A stretch of DNA of 8,898 nt from Clostridia bacterium (GTDB lineage Bacteria > Bacillota > Clostridia > Oscillospirales > CAG-272), in NCBI GenBank assembly GCA_024404655.1, contig JAKSPR010000106.1, positions 1 to 8,898 on the forward strand, read 5' to 3'. A program made the position numbers and the translations under genes. Under the pieces are notes generated by a model. That model was given only the letters and a program-made list of their open reading frames with translations, had not been told where the DNA came from and did no database searches. This document shows positions 1 to 6,216 of the stretch, piece after piece. Numbering within the stretch: the first letter of the stretch is position 1; every line of letters starts with the position of its first letter.

Positions 1-1684
1 CCTCGATAATCTGGGTATCGAGAGGGAACGCGGCATCACCATCAAGGCACGCGCGGTGCACATGCAGTATAAGGCATCCGACGGGGAGACGTATGAACTC
101 AACTTGATCGACACCCCCGGTCATGTCGACTTCAACTATGAGGTCTCCCGCTCTCTGAACGCCTGTGAAGGCGCGATCCTCATCGTCGACGCTACACAGG
201 GCGTTGAGGCACAGACTTTGGCAAACGCTTTTCTCGCCGTCGATAATAATCTGGAGGTTCTCCCCGTCGTCAATAAGATCGACCTTCCTTCTGCGAATGT
301 AGAGAAGACGCAGTCCGAGATTGAGGATATCATCGGTATCCCCGCAGAGGGCTGCCCCGCCATTTCCGCCAAGACCGGCCTTAACATCGGGGACGTGCTG
401 GAGAAGATCGTCACCGATATCCCGGCTCCCAGGGGAGACGAGAACGCACCGCTGAAGGCTCTCATTTTCGATTCGTATTATGATTCTTATCTCGGCGTTG
501 TCGTTTATGTCCGCGTGTTCGACGGACAGCTTCACGCAGGTGATAAGATCCGCATGATGCACACAGGCGCTGTGTTCGACGTCGTTTCCGTCGGTACCAT
601 GGAGCCCTTCGGTCTGAACCAAACAGATGTTCTTTCTGCCGGTGACGTCGGCTTCATCACCGCTTCCATCAAGAGCGTGGCGGAGACACGGGTCGGCGAT
701 ACCGTTACCCTTGCAGAGGGCGGAACACCGGAACCGCTCCCCGGCTTCAAGAAGGCGCAGCCGATGGTCTATTCCGGTATTTATCCGGCGGACAGCTCCC
801 GCTATCCCGATCTCCGTGAGGCGCTGGAAAAACTGCAGCTCAATGACGCTGCTCTGACGTATGAGCCCGAAACCTCTGCAGCGCTGGGCTTCGGCTTCCG
901 CTGCGGATTTCTGGGGCTTCTCCACATGGAGATCATTCAGGAACGTCTGGAACGGGAATTTGACCTTGACCTCATCACCACCGTCCCCAGCGTTATCTAT
1001 GAGATCACCAAGCGTGGCGGCGAAACCATGATGATCGACAATCCGCTGGACTTCCCATCTCCGGAAGAAATAGAAGTCTCCAAGGAGCCGATCGTCAAAG
1101 CGAGCATCATCACGCCCACCGATTATACCGGCAACATCATGCAGCTCTGTCAGGACCGCCGCGGCGAGTTCATTGATATGAAGTATCTCGAAGCTGACCG
1201 CGTGGAGCTGCACTATCATCTGCCGCTGAATGAAATCATCTATGACTTCTTTGATGCGCTCAAGAGCCGTTCCCGCGGCTATGCGTCCCTCGACTATGAG
1301 CTGCTGGGTTATGAGCCGTCCCGCCTTGTCAAGCTGGATATTCTCTTAAACGGTGATATCGTGGACGCGCTGTCCTTTATCGTCTTTGCGGATAACGCCT
1401 ACGCAAGAGGCCGCAAGATCGTTGAGAAACTCCGCGACAATATCCCGAGACAGCTCTTTGAGATCCCTGTGCAGGCTGCCATCAGCGGCAAGGTCATTGC
1501 ACGTGAAACAGTCCGCGCCATGAGAAAAGACGTCCTTGCCAAGTGCTACGGCGGTGATATCACCAGAAAGAAGAAGCTGCTGGAAAAGCAGAAAGAAGGC
1601 AAGAAGCGCATGCGCCAGTTCGGTTCCGTCGAGGTTCCGCCGGAGGCGTTCATGGCTGTCCTCAAACTGGATGACGACGAATAA
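1..1684 (+). CDS. lepA: Elongation factor 4 / back-translocase LepA, 5'-truncated
   Basis: Ribosome-associated translational GTPase (EF4) that acts on stalled or mis-translocated ribosomes. The first complete codon is at position 2, and the reading frame is open from there to the stop at 1682-1684, giving about 560 residues. Visible G-domain motifs are RERGITIKA (switch I/G2), DTPGHVDF (G3), NKID (G4) and SAKTG (G5). The EF-G-like domains follow. The C-terminus has the LepA-specific basic tail KKKLLEKQKEGKKRMRQFG, then a VPPEAFMAVLK-type ending. LepA proteins are about 600 residues, so roughly 40-45 residues, including the P-loop (G1), lie upstream of the window. The internal GTG at 56 is not the true start, because conserved LepA sequence precedes it. 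The gene is followed after 55 bases by hemW with no terminator between them, so they are probably co-transcribed. Identification is very secure. Confidence 0.97.
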   Translation, partial: LDNLGIERERGITIKARAVHMQYKASDGETYELNLIDTPGHVDFNYEVSRSLNACEGAILIVDATQGVEAQTLANAFLAVDNNLEVLPVVNKIDLPSANVEKTQSEIEDIIGIPAEGCPAISAKTGLNIGDVLEKIVTDIPAPRGDENAPLKALIFDSYYDSYLGVVVYVRVFDGQLHAGDKIRMMHTGAVFDVVSVGTMEPFGLNQTDVLSAGDVGFITASIKSVAETRVGDTVTLAEGGTPEPLPGFKKAQPMVYSGIYPADSSRYPDLREALEKLQLNDAALTYEPETSAALGFGFRCGFLGLLHMEIIQERLEREFDLDLITTVPSVIYEITKRGGETMMIDNPLDFPSPEEIEVSKEPIVKASIITPTDYTGNIMQLCQDRRGEFIDMKYLEADRVELHYHLPLNEIIYDFFDALKSRSRGYASLDYELLGYEPSRLVKLDILLNGDIVDALSFIVFADNAYARGRKIVEKLRDNIPRQLFEIPVQAAISGKVIARETVRAMRKDVLAKCYGGDITRKKKLLEKQKEGKKRMRQFGSVEVPPEAFMAVLKLDDDE

Positions 1685-1720
1685 GACCTGTATGATCAAA
1701 TATCCCTCCTGACCGAACCC

Positions 1721-1726
1721 GAAAGG
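1721..1726 (+). promoter_or_regulatory. Ribosome binding site deciding the hemW start
   Basis: GAAAGG lies one base upstream of the ATG at 1728 but 13 bases upstream of the in-frame ATG at 1740. The parB and serS genes in this window have GAAAGG 13 and 12 bases before their ATGs, so 1740 is the more likely start. The long spacing is a shared local habit. Confidence 0.55.
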
Positions 1727-1739
1727 AATGGTAATCACT

Positions 1740-3287
1740 ATGGGAAAAAACAAGAATAAGAAAAGCATGGAACCAATGGAACCGGAAATGGCAAAGGAAG
1801 CTCCGGTCGCAGCTGCTGCTGACGACATGATAGACGATATCTCCCCGGAGATCGCAGGAACGGCTCCCACGGAAACGCCTGATGAGGATGCGTCCGATGT
1901 TTCACGTGAAACAATGCCGCTGATCACGGATGAGGAAACTGACGGAAATGTTTTCGCGGAAGCAACTTCCAACGAAACATCTTCAGAGGAAGCTGTTGAA
2001 CCCACAGACGACGCGGAAGAAACCGACGAAGCTGCATCGGAGCCCGAAGAAATTTCTTCGTCTGATGTTCCCGCCGGATATCAGAAGCTGGGGCTTTATA
2101 TCCATATTCCCTTCTGCAAGAGCAAGTGCGCCTACTGCGACTTTTATTCATCGGATAAGGTCGTATGCAAAGGCCGTCATATCCCCGATGAAATGAAGCG
2201 CTACTGCACGGCTCTGAAAAACCACATGAAGATCATGTCGGAGCGCACGACGCAGCATAATGTGGACACCGTGTTCATCGGCGGCGGTACGCCCACTGCC
2301 CTGCCGCCCAAGCTGCTCCTTGATATCGTCAAGGAGGTCGACCGGGATTTTTATATGGAAGACGGATACGAATTTACCGTCGAGATGAACCCTGCCACCG
2401 CCGACAAGAAGCTGCTAAAGCAGCTGCGCAAAGCCGGGGTCAACCGTCTTTCCATAGGGCTCCAGTCCGCGCACAACCATGAGCTTGCTGCGCTCTCCCG
2501 TATCCATACGACGGGTGACTTCACCGAGGCCTTCCAGATGGCACGAGAAGCCGGCTTTGACAACATCAACGTGGACGTCGTGTACGGCATCGCGGAGCAG
2601 GCCCACGGAACCTTTATGGGGACGCTGGAATTTGTCTGTGCTATGAAGCCGGAGCATATCTCCATGTACAATCTCCGCATCGAGGACGGCACGCCCTTCG
2701 GGGAACGGAAACACATGCTCCCTCTGCCCGACGAGGACACCGAGTGCGCCATGTACTTTGACGGCATTGACTATCTCGCCTCCCAGGGATATCATCAGTA
2801 CGAGATTTCCAATTTTGCAAGAGACGGCTATGAATGCCGGCACAATCTGAAATACTGGCACGGGGAGGAATACATCGGTGTCGGTCCTGCGGCACACTCC
2901 TTCTTCAGCGGCACAAGATTCTCCTTCCGCCGTGCGATGGGTCCCTATCTGCAGGCACTGGAAAATCCGAAGGAATCGAAACTCCCGAAGTCTCTGCTGG
3001 ATGAGAACTACAAGATCGACCGCAAGGAATCGGTGGCGGAATATATCATGCTGCGCCTGCGCCTGTGTGAAGGTATTTCCTCTGCGGATTTTGAAGAAAA
3101 GTTCGGCGGCAGCTTTGATGATATCTTTGCAAAGAAGCTGCAGATCTATATTGACAACGGCTTCATGATCCATGAAAACGGACGCTACGCCTTTACCCCC
3201 AAGGGCATGTTCGTGTCCAACTATATTCTCGCACGCATCATTCCTTTTGAGCCGAAATACGCAAAGAACAGCGCACATTCGGGCTGA
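1740..3287 (+). CDS. hemW: HemW-like radical SAM protein (haem chaperone) with an acidic N-terminal extension
   Basis: Member of the HemW family (formerly called coproporphyrinogen III oxidase-like), a radical SAM protein now regarded as a haem-binding chaperone. From the 1740 ATG it has 515 residues. The core begins near residue 116 with LYIHIPFC, followed by the Fe4S4 cluster motif CKSKCAYC (Cys126, Cys130, Cys133), GGGTP at 181-185 and the HemW signature HNLKYW at 368-373. HemW proteins are usually about 380-400 residues. The excess is residues 1-115: a short Lys-rich start, then a Glu/Asp/Ser/Thr/Ala-rich stretch that looks disordered. An exact parS site is encoded inside that stretch. 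The lepA-hemW adjacency is common in Firmicutes and supports the call. The start is less certain than the family. ATG 1728 would add four residues, and no convincing ribosome binding site is seen close to the core. Confidence 0.93.
   Translation: MGKNKNKKSMEPMEPEMAKEAPVAAAADDMIDDISPEIAGTAPTETPDEDASDVSRETMPLITDEETDGNVFAEATSNETSSEEAVEPTDDAEETDEAASEPEEISSSDVPAGYQKLGLYIHIPFCKSKCAYCDFYSSDKVVCKGRHIPDEMKRYCTALKNHMKIMSERTTQHNVDTVFIGGGTPTALPPKLLLDIVKEVDRDFYMEDGYEFTVEMNPATADKKLLKQLRKAGVNRLSIGLQSAHNHELAALSRIHTTGDFTEAFQMAREAGFDNINVDVVYGIAEQAHGTFMGTLEFVCAMKPEHISMYNLRIEDGTPFGERKHMLPLPDEDTECAMYFDGIDYLASQGYHQYEISNFARDGYECRHNLKYWHGEEYIGVGPAAHSFFSGTRFSFRRAMGPYLQALENPKESKLPKSLLDENYKIDRKESVAEYIMLRLRLCEGISSADFEEKFGGSFDDIFAKKLQIYIDNGFMIHENGRYAFTPKGMFVSNYILARIIPFEPKYAKNSAHSG
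1898..1913. promoter_or_regulatory. parS: parS site 1 (exact match, inside hemW)
   Basis: TGTTTCACGTGAAACA is a perfect 16-bp palindrome identical to the Bacillus-type parS consensus bound by ParB/Spo0J. It lies within the acidic N-terminal extension of hemW and is read in frame as V-S-R-E-T. It is the only exact copy in the window, about 5.1 kb upstream of parB. Confidence 0.93.
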
Positions 3288-3304
3288 TCAGATAACATGC
3301 CCGG

Positions 3305-3320
3305 TGTTTCACATGAAACA
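3305..3320. promoter_or_regulatory. parS: parS-like site 2 (one mismatch)
   Basis: TGTTTCACATGAAACA differs from the consensus only in the central CACGTG, which is CACATG here. It lies in the short gap between the hemW stop and the ribosome binding site of the next gene. The central change may weaken ParB binding. Confidence 0.75.
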
Positions 3321-3341
3321 TTCATAGAAAGGAGGCTCCCC

Positions 3342-3773
3342 ATGCCGAAAAAACGGAAAAAACGGCGTATCTACACCGAAGAAGAACAGGAAGCGGCGAA
3401 AGCGGGTCTGAAAAAATCCTTAAAAACCTTCAATTTCCGTCTTGCCATTCTGATGGCTGTGATCTTTCTTGTTCTGACCGTGGGATATTATTATCTGATA
3501 TGGCGTATGGTCTGGTGGGCGTCTCCTGTACTCTATACGGCGGCGGCGGTCTTATTCCTTGCCTTCTTCTTCGTCAACCGTGGCTTTTCAAGAGAGCCTG
3601 TGGACAGACGGGTACTGAATCCGGAATGGTCCGAGGAAAAGAAGGACGCTTTTATCGAGGACGATATCATGCGGAAGGCCTTTGCACGGAAGCTGATGAT
3701 CCCGCTGGTCCCCCTGCTCCTTCTGGTCGGGGTGGACATCATCGTTGTCGTGCTCCTGCCCATGCTCAAATGA
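3342..3773 (+). CDS. Unrecognised small membrane protein with three predicted helices
   Basis: A 143-residue protein whose family is not recognised. The start at 3342 is chosen because GAAAGGAGG at 3327-3335 sits six bases upstream. The longer reading from 3297 would run through the parS-like site. The N-terminus is very basic (MPKKRKKRR), then a charged segment to about residue 33. Hydrophobic segments follow at about 34-52, 60-78 (rich in aromatic and Ala/Leu residues) and 119-141, with a charged loop between the second and third. No signal peptide cleavage site or catalytic motif is visible. It lies between hemW and rsmG, with only 28 bases to rsmG, so it is probably in the same operon. 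The basic N-terminus predicts an inside-facing start by the positive-inside rule. That this is a real gene is likely; its function is unknown. Confidence 0.85.
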   Translation: MPKKRKKRRIYTEEEQEAAKAGLKKSLKTFNFRLAILMAVIFLVLTVGYYYLIWRMVWWASPVLYTAAAVLFLAFFFVNRGFSREPVDRRVLNPEWSEEKKDAFIEDDIMRKAFARKLMIPLVPLLLLVGVDIIVVVLLPMLK

Positions 3774-3801
3774 TCCCAAACCCAAAGAAAGGAATCCTTT
3801 C

Positions 3802-4581
3802 ATGACACTTTCAAAAACGACATTCCGCGATCTGCTCTTTGACGCCTTCCGGGCAAACACGATCATTTCCGAAGCGGAATCCTTCTGCACCGATGGGATT
3901 GCAGACAAATTCTTTTCTCTCACGGAAGAGCTGCTCCGCGTGAATGCAATGATGAATCTGACGGCGATCACAGATCCCGGTGAGATCATCGTCAAGCACT
4001 ATGCAGACTGTGCGGCGGGTACGCATCTCATCCCCATGGGAGCAGACATGGCGGATATCGGTACGGGCGCGGGCTTTCCCTCCCTGCCCTTTGCGATCCT
4101 GCGGCCCGATATCACAGTGACGGCGGTGGACAGCACAAAGAAAAAACTGGATTATGTACAGGACTGTGCAAAACTGCTGGGGCTTTCCAATCTGACCGTT
4201 CTCCCCGCCCGTGCGGAGCAGCTGGGTCAGATGCCCGAATACAGAGAAGCCTTTGATTTTGTTTCGGCAAGAGCTGTGGCACGGCTGAATGTGCTCTCCG
4301 AGTGGTGTCTTCCCCTTGTCAAAAAGGGCGGATATTTCCTTGCTATGAAAGGAAGAGGTGCGGAAGATGAGCTTTCCGAAGCAGGACACGCCATTGATAC
4401 TCTCGGCGGCATCTCCGAGAAAGCGGAGCTTTTCTCCCTTGTCTATCCCGCATCCATTGCCGAAGCGGAGAACACGGTGCCGGAATCCATGGCGCGGGGA
4501 CTGATTCTTGTGAAAAAGCGTCAGTTTACGCCGAAGCAATATCCGCGCCCCAATACCCAGATTTCCAAAAAACCGCTGTAA
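3802..4581 (+). CDS. rsmG: 16S rRNA (guanine527-N7)-methyltransferase RsmG (GidB)
   Basis: SAM-dependent methyltransferase that modifies G527 in the 530 loop of 16S rRNA. Loss of RsmG in several bacteria gives low-level streptomycin resistance (family knowledge). The product is 259 residues from the ATG at 3802, with GAAAGG at 3787-3792, nine bases upstream. A longer reading from a TTG at 3745 would overlap the preceding gene and is not favoured. Visible motifs are LLRVNAMMNLTAI near residue 45, KHYADC at 65-70, the SAM-binding loop DIGTGAGFPSLP at 85-96, AVDSTKKK at 108-115, SARAVARL at 155-162 and the typical tail YPRPNTQISKKPL. Length and motifs fit the family. It ends the first transcription unit, just before an intrinsic terminator. 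rsmG immediately before noc-parA-parB is classic Firmicute order. Confidence 0.96.
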   Translation: MTLSKTTFRDLLFDAFRANTIISEAESFCTDGIADKFFSLTEELLRVNAMMNLTAITDPGEIIVKHYADCAAGTHLIPMGADMADIGTGAGFPSLPFAILRPDITVTAVDSTKKKLDYVQDCAKLLGLSNLTVLPARAEQLGQMPEYREAFDFVSARAVARLNVLSEWCLPLVKKGGYFLAMKGRGAEDELSEAGHAIDTLGGISEKAELFSLVYPASIAEAENTVPESMARGLILVKKRQFTPKQYPRPNTQISKKPL

Positions 4582-4607
4582 AGCGAACTTTCCCATAGTT
4601 TCCGCTG

Positions 4608-4621
4608 ATTTCCCAAGAAAA
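4608..4621. promoter_or_regulatory. Weak candidate Noc-binding site
   Basis: ATTTCCCAAGAAAA matches 11 of 14 positions of the Bacillus Noc-binding sequence ATTTCCCGGGAAAT as I recall it. The central GG is AA here, which may abolish binding. It lies just after the rsmG stop, upstream of noc. It is reported only because a Noc gene is adjacent, and it may be chance. Confidence 0.2.
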
Positions 4622-4638
4622 TCACGCCATACGAAAAA

Positions 4639-4675
4639 CGCCGTCGCATGAAAACGTCGGCGCTTTTTCTTTTTC
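4639..4675 (+). terminator. Intrinsic terminator after rsmG
   Basis: An inverted repeat pairs 4639-4646 (CGCCGTCG) with 4655-4662 (CGTCGGCG), with one T-T mismatch and an eight-base loop. It is followed by CTTTTTCTTTTT. The position 57 bases after the rsmG stop fits termination of the lepA-hemW-rsmG unit. Confidence 0.85.
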
Positions 4676-4681
4676 CGTTGC

Positions 4682-4697
4682 TGTTTTACGTGAAACA
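4682..4697. promoter_or_regulatory. parS: parS-like site 3 (one mismatch)
   Basis: TGTTTTACGTGAAACA differs from the consensus at one base (C to T at position 6), breaking symmetry next to the centre. It lies between the rsmG terminator and the noc promoter region. Confidence 0.78.
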
Positions 4698-4757
4698 CAG
4701 GGGATGATTCTCTTTTTCTCCTGACACGGTGCGCCAATCTTTTTCTCCGCTTTGCGG

Positions 4758-4763
4758 TATACT
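4758..4763 (+). promoter_or_regulatory. Possible -10 element for noc
   Basis: TATACT is a good -10 hexamer about 90 bases before the noc ATG and downstream of the rsmG terminator, where a promoter is needed. No convincing -35 hexamer is found at 16-18 bases upstream, so the call is weak. A TTG-started reading of noc from 4752 would overlap it, which argues for the later ATG. Confidence 0.4.
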
Positions 4764-4850
4764 GTCTTCACACAAAAACAGACGGCAGAGCACAAGGGTT
4801 TTCCCCGCCCTGTGCAGATTGCCGCCGGAAATGAGAGGACAAAAAGAATT

Positions 4851-5906
4851 ATGGACCATATTTATCCCGGTGTGATGGAACCCATTGAGGAGGTCATCGG
4901 CAATCTGATCAGCCTGCCCGGGCGATGTCTCTCCGCGCTTCCCGAGCGGAAGCGGAAGCGTCAGCTTGACGAGCGAGAGGCAGAGATTTCACGGATGGAG
5001 CACCTGCTCACCGTGCGCACGGCGGAGCTTTCCGAAAAGGAACTGGATCTCAAGGAACGCAGCGACGCTGGACGCATCTACCGTATTCCTGTCGGTGAGA
5101 TTCTTCCGAATCCTTATCAGCCGCGGCGGGAGTTTGAAGACCTCGCCCTCTACTCCCTCACCGATTCCGTCAAGCGGCACGGGATTCTCCAGCCTCTGAC
5201 CGTCCGGCGGGAGAATGCACAGCAGGAAGGGGAGCTTGCCATGTATACCCTGATCTGTGGAGAACGCCGTCTGCGTGCCGCCCTTGCCGCCGGGATGCAG
5301 GATGTACCGTGCATCATACTGGAAGCGGACAACCGCCGTGCGGCGGAGCTGGCGCTCATCGAGAATCTACAGAGGGAAAATCTCAACATGTTTGAGCAGG
5401 CAGGAGCCATTGCAGCGCTGATGGACATGCACGCGATGACCCAGGAGGAAATCGCCCGCTCTCTTTCCCTTTCCCAATCCTGCATCGCCAACCGCCTGCG
5501 GATCTTAAAACTCACGGAGGAGGAACGCAATATCGTCCTTGCAAATCACCTTTCCGAACGCCATGCAAGAGCGGTCCTGCGCATCAAAAACCTTGACGAC
5601 CGCAAAGAAGCTCTCGGAAAGATCGCATCCGATTCCATGACCGTTTCCCGGGCGGAAGAGTATATCGACACCCTCTGCACCGACCGGGTACCCGCTGTCC
5701 TCCGTGTCCCGCCCGTCTGTGAAAATGATTCACCGGAGAAGAAATCCGTCCGCAGAAAGAAAGCAGTCCTCGGTGATCTCCGTCTCTTCTTCAATACCCT
5801 CGACCGCGCCGCCTCCGCTCTGCGCGAGGCCGGAATCTCCGCCAAAATCATAAAACACGATGACCCCGACTCCCTCCTCGTCACCGTCCGCATCCCCAAA
5901 TCCTGA
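4851..5906 (+). CDS. noc: Nucleoid occlusion protein Noc (ParB-family CTPase clamp)
   Basis: A 351-residue ParB-family protein. In Bacillus, Noc binds specific DNA sites, uses CTP to spread, associates with membrane and prevents division over the nucleoid. The ParB/CTPase domain starts near residue 77. It has NPYQPR (87-92), the CTP-binding GERRLRA (137-143) and ENLQREN (171-177), then a helix-turn-helix at about 197-221. The C-terminal DLRLFFNTLDRAASAL to VTVRIPKS resembles the Noc dimerisation domain. Four specificity positions read Gln209, Arg215, Lys220 and Arg237, close to the Noc set. Residues 1-76 are unusual: a hydrophobic/amphipathic stretch (9-31), a basic patch RKRKRQ, and a probable coiled coil (about 36-70). 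The ATG at 4851 is chosen with GAGAGG at 4833-4838; a TTG at 4752 would add 33 residues. Position between rsmG and parA supports Noc. A parS-binding ParB paralogue is the alternative. Confidence 0.88.
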   Translation: MDHIYPGVMEPIEEVIGNLISLPGRCLSALPERKRKRQLDEREAEISRMEHLLTVRTAELSEKELDLKERSDAGRIYRIPVGEILPNPYQPRREFEDLALYSLTDSVKRHGILQPLTVRRENAQQEGELAMYTLICGERRLRAALAAGMQDVPCIILEADNRRAAELALIENLQRENLNMFEQAGAIAALMDMHAMTQEEIARSLSLSQSCIANRLRILKLTEEERNIVLANHLSERHARAVLRIKNLDDRKEALGKIASDSMTVSRAEEYIDTLCTDRVPAVLRVPPVCENDSPEKKSVRRKKAVLGDLRLFFNTLDRAASALREAGISAKIIKHDDPDSLLVTVRIPKS

Positions 5907-5922
5907 CCATTTCCCGACATTT

Positions 5923-5938
5923 TGTTTCACGTGAAACG
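5923..5938. promoter_or_regulatory. parS: parS site 4 (15 of 16, symmetric 14-bp core intact)
   Basis: TGTTTCACGTGAAACG keeps the full symmetric core GTTTCACGTGAAAC at 5924-5937; only the outermost base differs. It lies 17 bases after the noc stop and about 300 bases before parA. Confidence 0.88.
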
Positions 5939-5946
5939 TTTTTTTT
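5923..5946 (+). terminator. Possible weak terminator made from parS site 4
   Basis: As RNA, GUUUC and GAAAC of the parS palindrome can fold with an ACGU loop, extended by one U-G pair, and eight T follow at 5939-5946. This is a short, GC-poor stem, so termination would be weak. The stretch continues as a T8-G-A7 near-palindrome to 5954. Confidence 0.35.
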
Positions 5947-5992
5947 GAAAAAAACTTCACCCGGTAAGGACGCGAGCCAAGGAGGGTGGAGG

Positions 5993-6061
5993 ATGGGGGA
6001 TACCGTACACGGCTGCAGGATAAATCCACCGGGAAGGAGGCAGGGAGACTTCGGCGTCTGA
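5993..6061 (+). CDS. Possible 22-codon small ORF between noc and parA
   Basis: ATG at 5993 to TGA at 6059-6061 would encode 22 residues starting MGDTVHGCRINPPG. It has a textbook Shine-Dalgarno AAGGAGG at 5979-5985, seven bases before the ATG. Against it: the surrounding DNA is generally purine-rich so such a site can arise by chance, the peptide has no recognisable features, no promoter is seen for it, and it runs into the inverted repeat at 6031-6083, ending inside the loop. It could be a leader peptide or nothing. Low confidence. Confidence 0.15.
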   Translation: MGDTVHGCRINPPGRRQGDFGV

Positions 6062-6083
6062 GATGCCTCCCTGCCTCCTTCCC
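6031..6083. repeat. Perfect 17-bp inverted repeat in the noc-parA gap
   Basis: Positions 6031-6047 (GGGAAGGAGGCAGGGAG) pair perfectly with 6067-6083, leaving a 19-base loop that can form a small inner hairpin around CTTCGG. No T-run follows, so it is not a standard intrinsic terminator. The left arm contains a GGAAGGAGG Shine-Dalgarno-like stretch and the right arm contains CCTCCTT. The rest of the 310-base gap holds parS site 4 and the T8/A7 tract at its left end, a purine-rich stretch at about 5976-6000, and the parA promoter at its right end. Confidence 0.9.
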
Positions 6084-6135
6084 CGCAATCTTTGCATGAT
6101 TTCAGCAGGATTCTCAAAAATTCACACACTTTTCA

Positions 6136-6164
6136 TTGACATAATCCCCTTTCCGTGATAAAAT
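6136..6164 (+). promoter_or_regulatory. Strong SigA-type promoter for parA
   Basis: TTGACA at 6136-6141 is a perfect -35. TAAAAT at 6159-6164 is a good -10 at exactly 17 bases spacing, preceded by TG at 6156-6157 as an extended -10. Transcription should start near 6171, giving a leader of about 45 bases to parA. Confidence 0.88.
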
Positions 6165-6201
6165 AATACTGAATACATATAAAGTTCCCGGAATACACCA
6201 C

Positions 6202-6209
6202 GGAGGAGG
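6202..6209 (+). promoter_or_regulatory. parA ribosome binding site
   Basis: GGAGGAGG ends seven bases before the ATG at 6217 and is among the strongest ribosome binding sites in the window. It fixes the parA start. Confidence 0.85.
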
Positions 6210-6216
6210 ATCAGGC

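Noticed and set aside
1495..1510. Sixth parS-like sequence CATTGCACGTGAAACA in lepA
   Set aside because: It has three mismatches, and the matching half encodes the conserved LepA segment I-A-R-E-T, so protein conservation explains it. It was kept out of the site list.
2415..3278. 287-codon reverse-strand open frame over hemW
   Set aside because: Fully antisense to conserved HemW sequence, with no ribosome binding site or family motifs.
3297..3341. Upstream ATG for the small membrane protein, reading through parS-like site 2
   Set aside because: A strong AAAGGAGG precedes the ATG at 3342, and none precedes 3297.
3811..4737. 308-codon reverse-strand open frame over rsmG
   Set aside because: It lies opposite a clear rsmG, runs through the terminator and parS-like site 3, and the product is a Cys/His/Arg-rich shadow with no recognisable domain.
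4752..4850. Longer noc reading from a TTG at 4752
   Set aside because: It overlaps the likely -10 element and has no ribosome binding site. The ATG at 4851 has GAGAGG upstream.
6184..6195. GTTCCCGGAA as a Noc-binding site upstream of parA
   Set aside because: It lacks one base of the palindrome centre and the flanks do not match; it lies in the parA leader and is likely chance.
5907..6216. Replication origin in the noc-parA gap
   Set aside because: The gap has a T8/A7 tract and an inverted repeat but no cluster of TTATCCACA-type DnaA boxes. Isolated near-matches elsewhere are inside genes.
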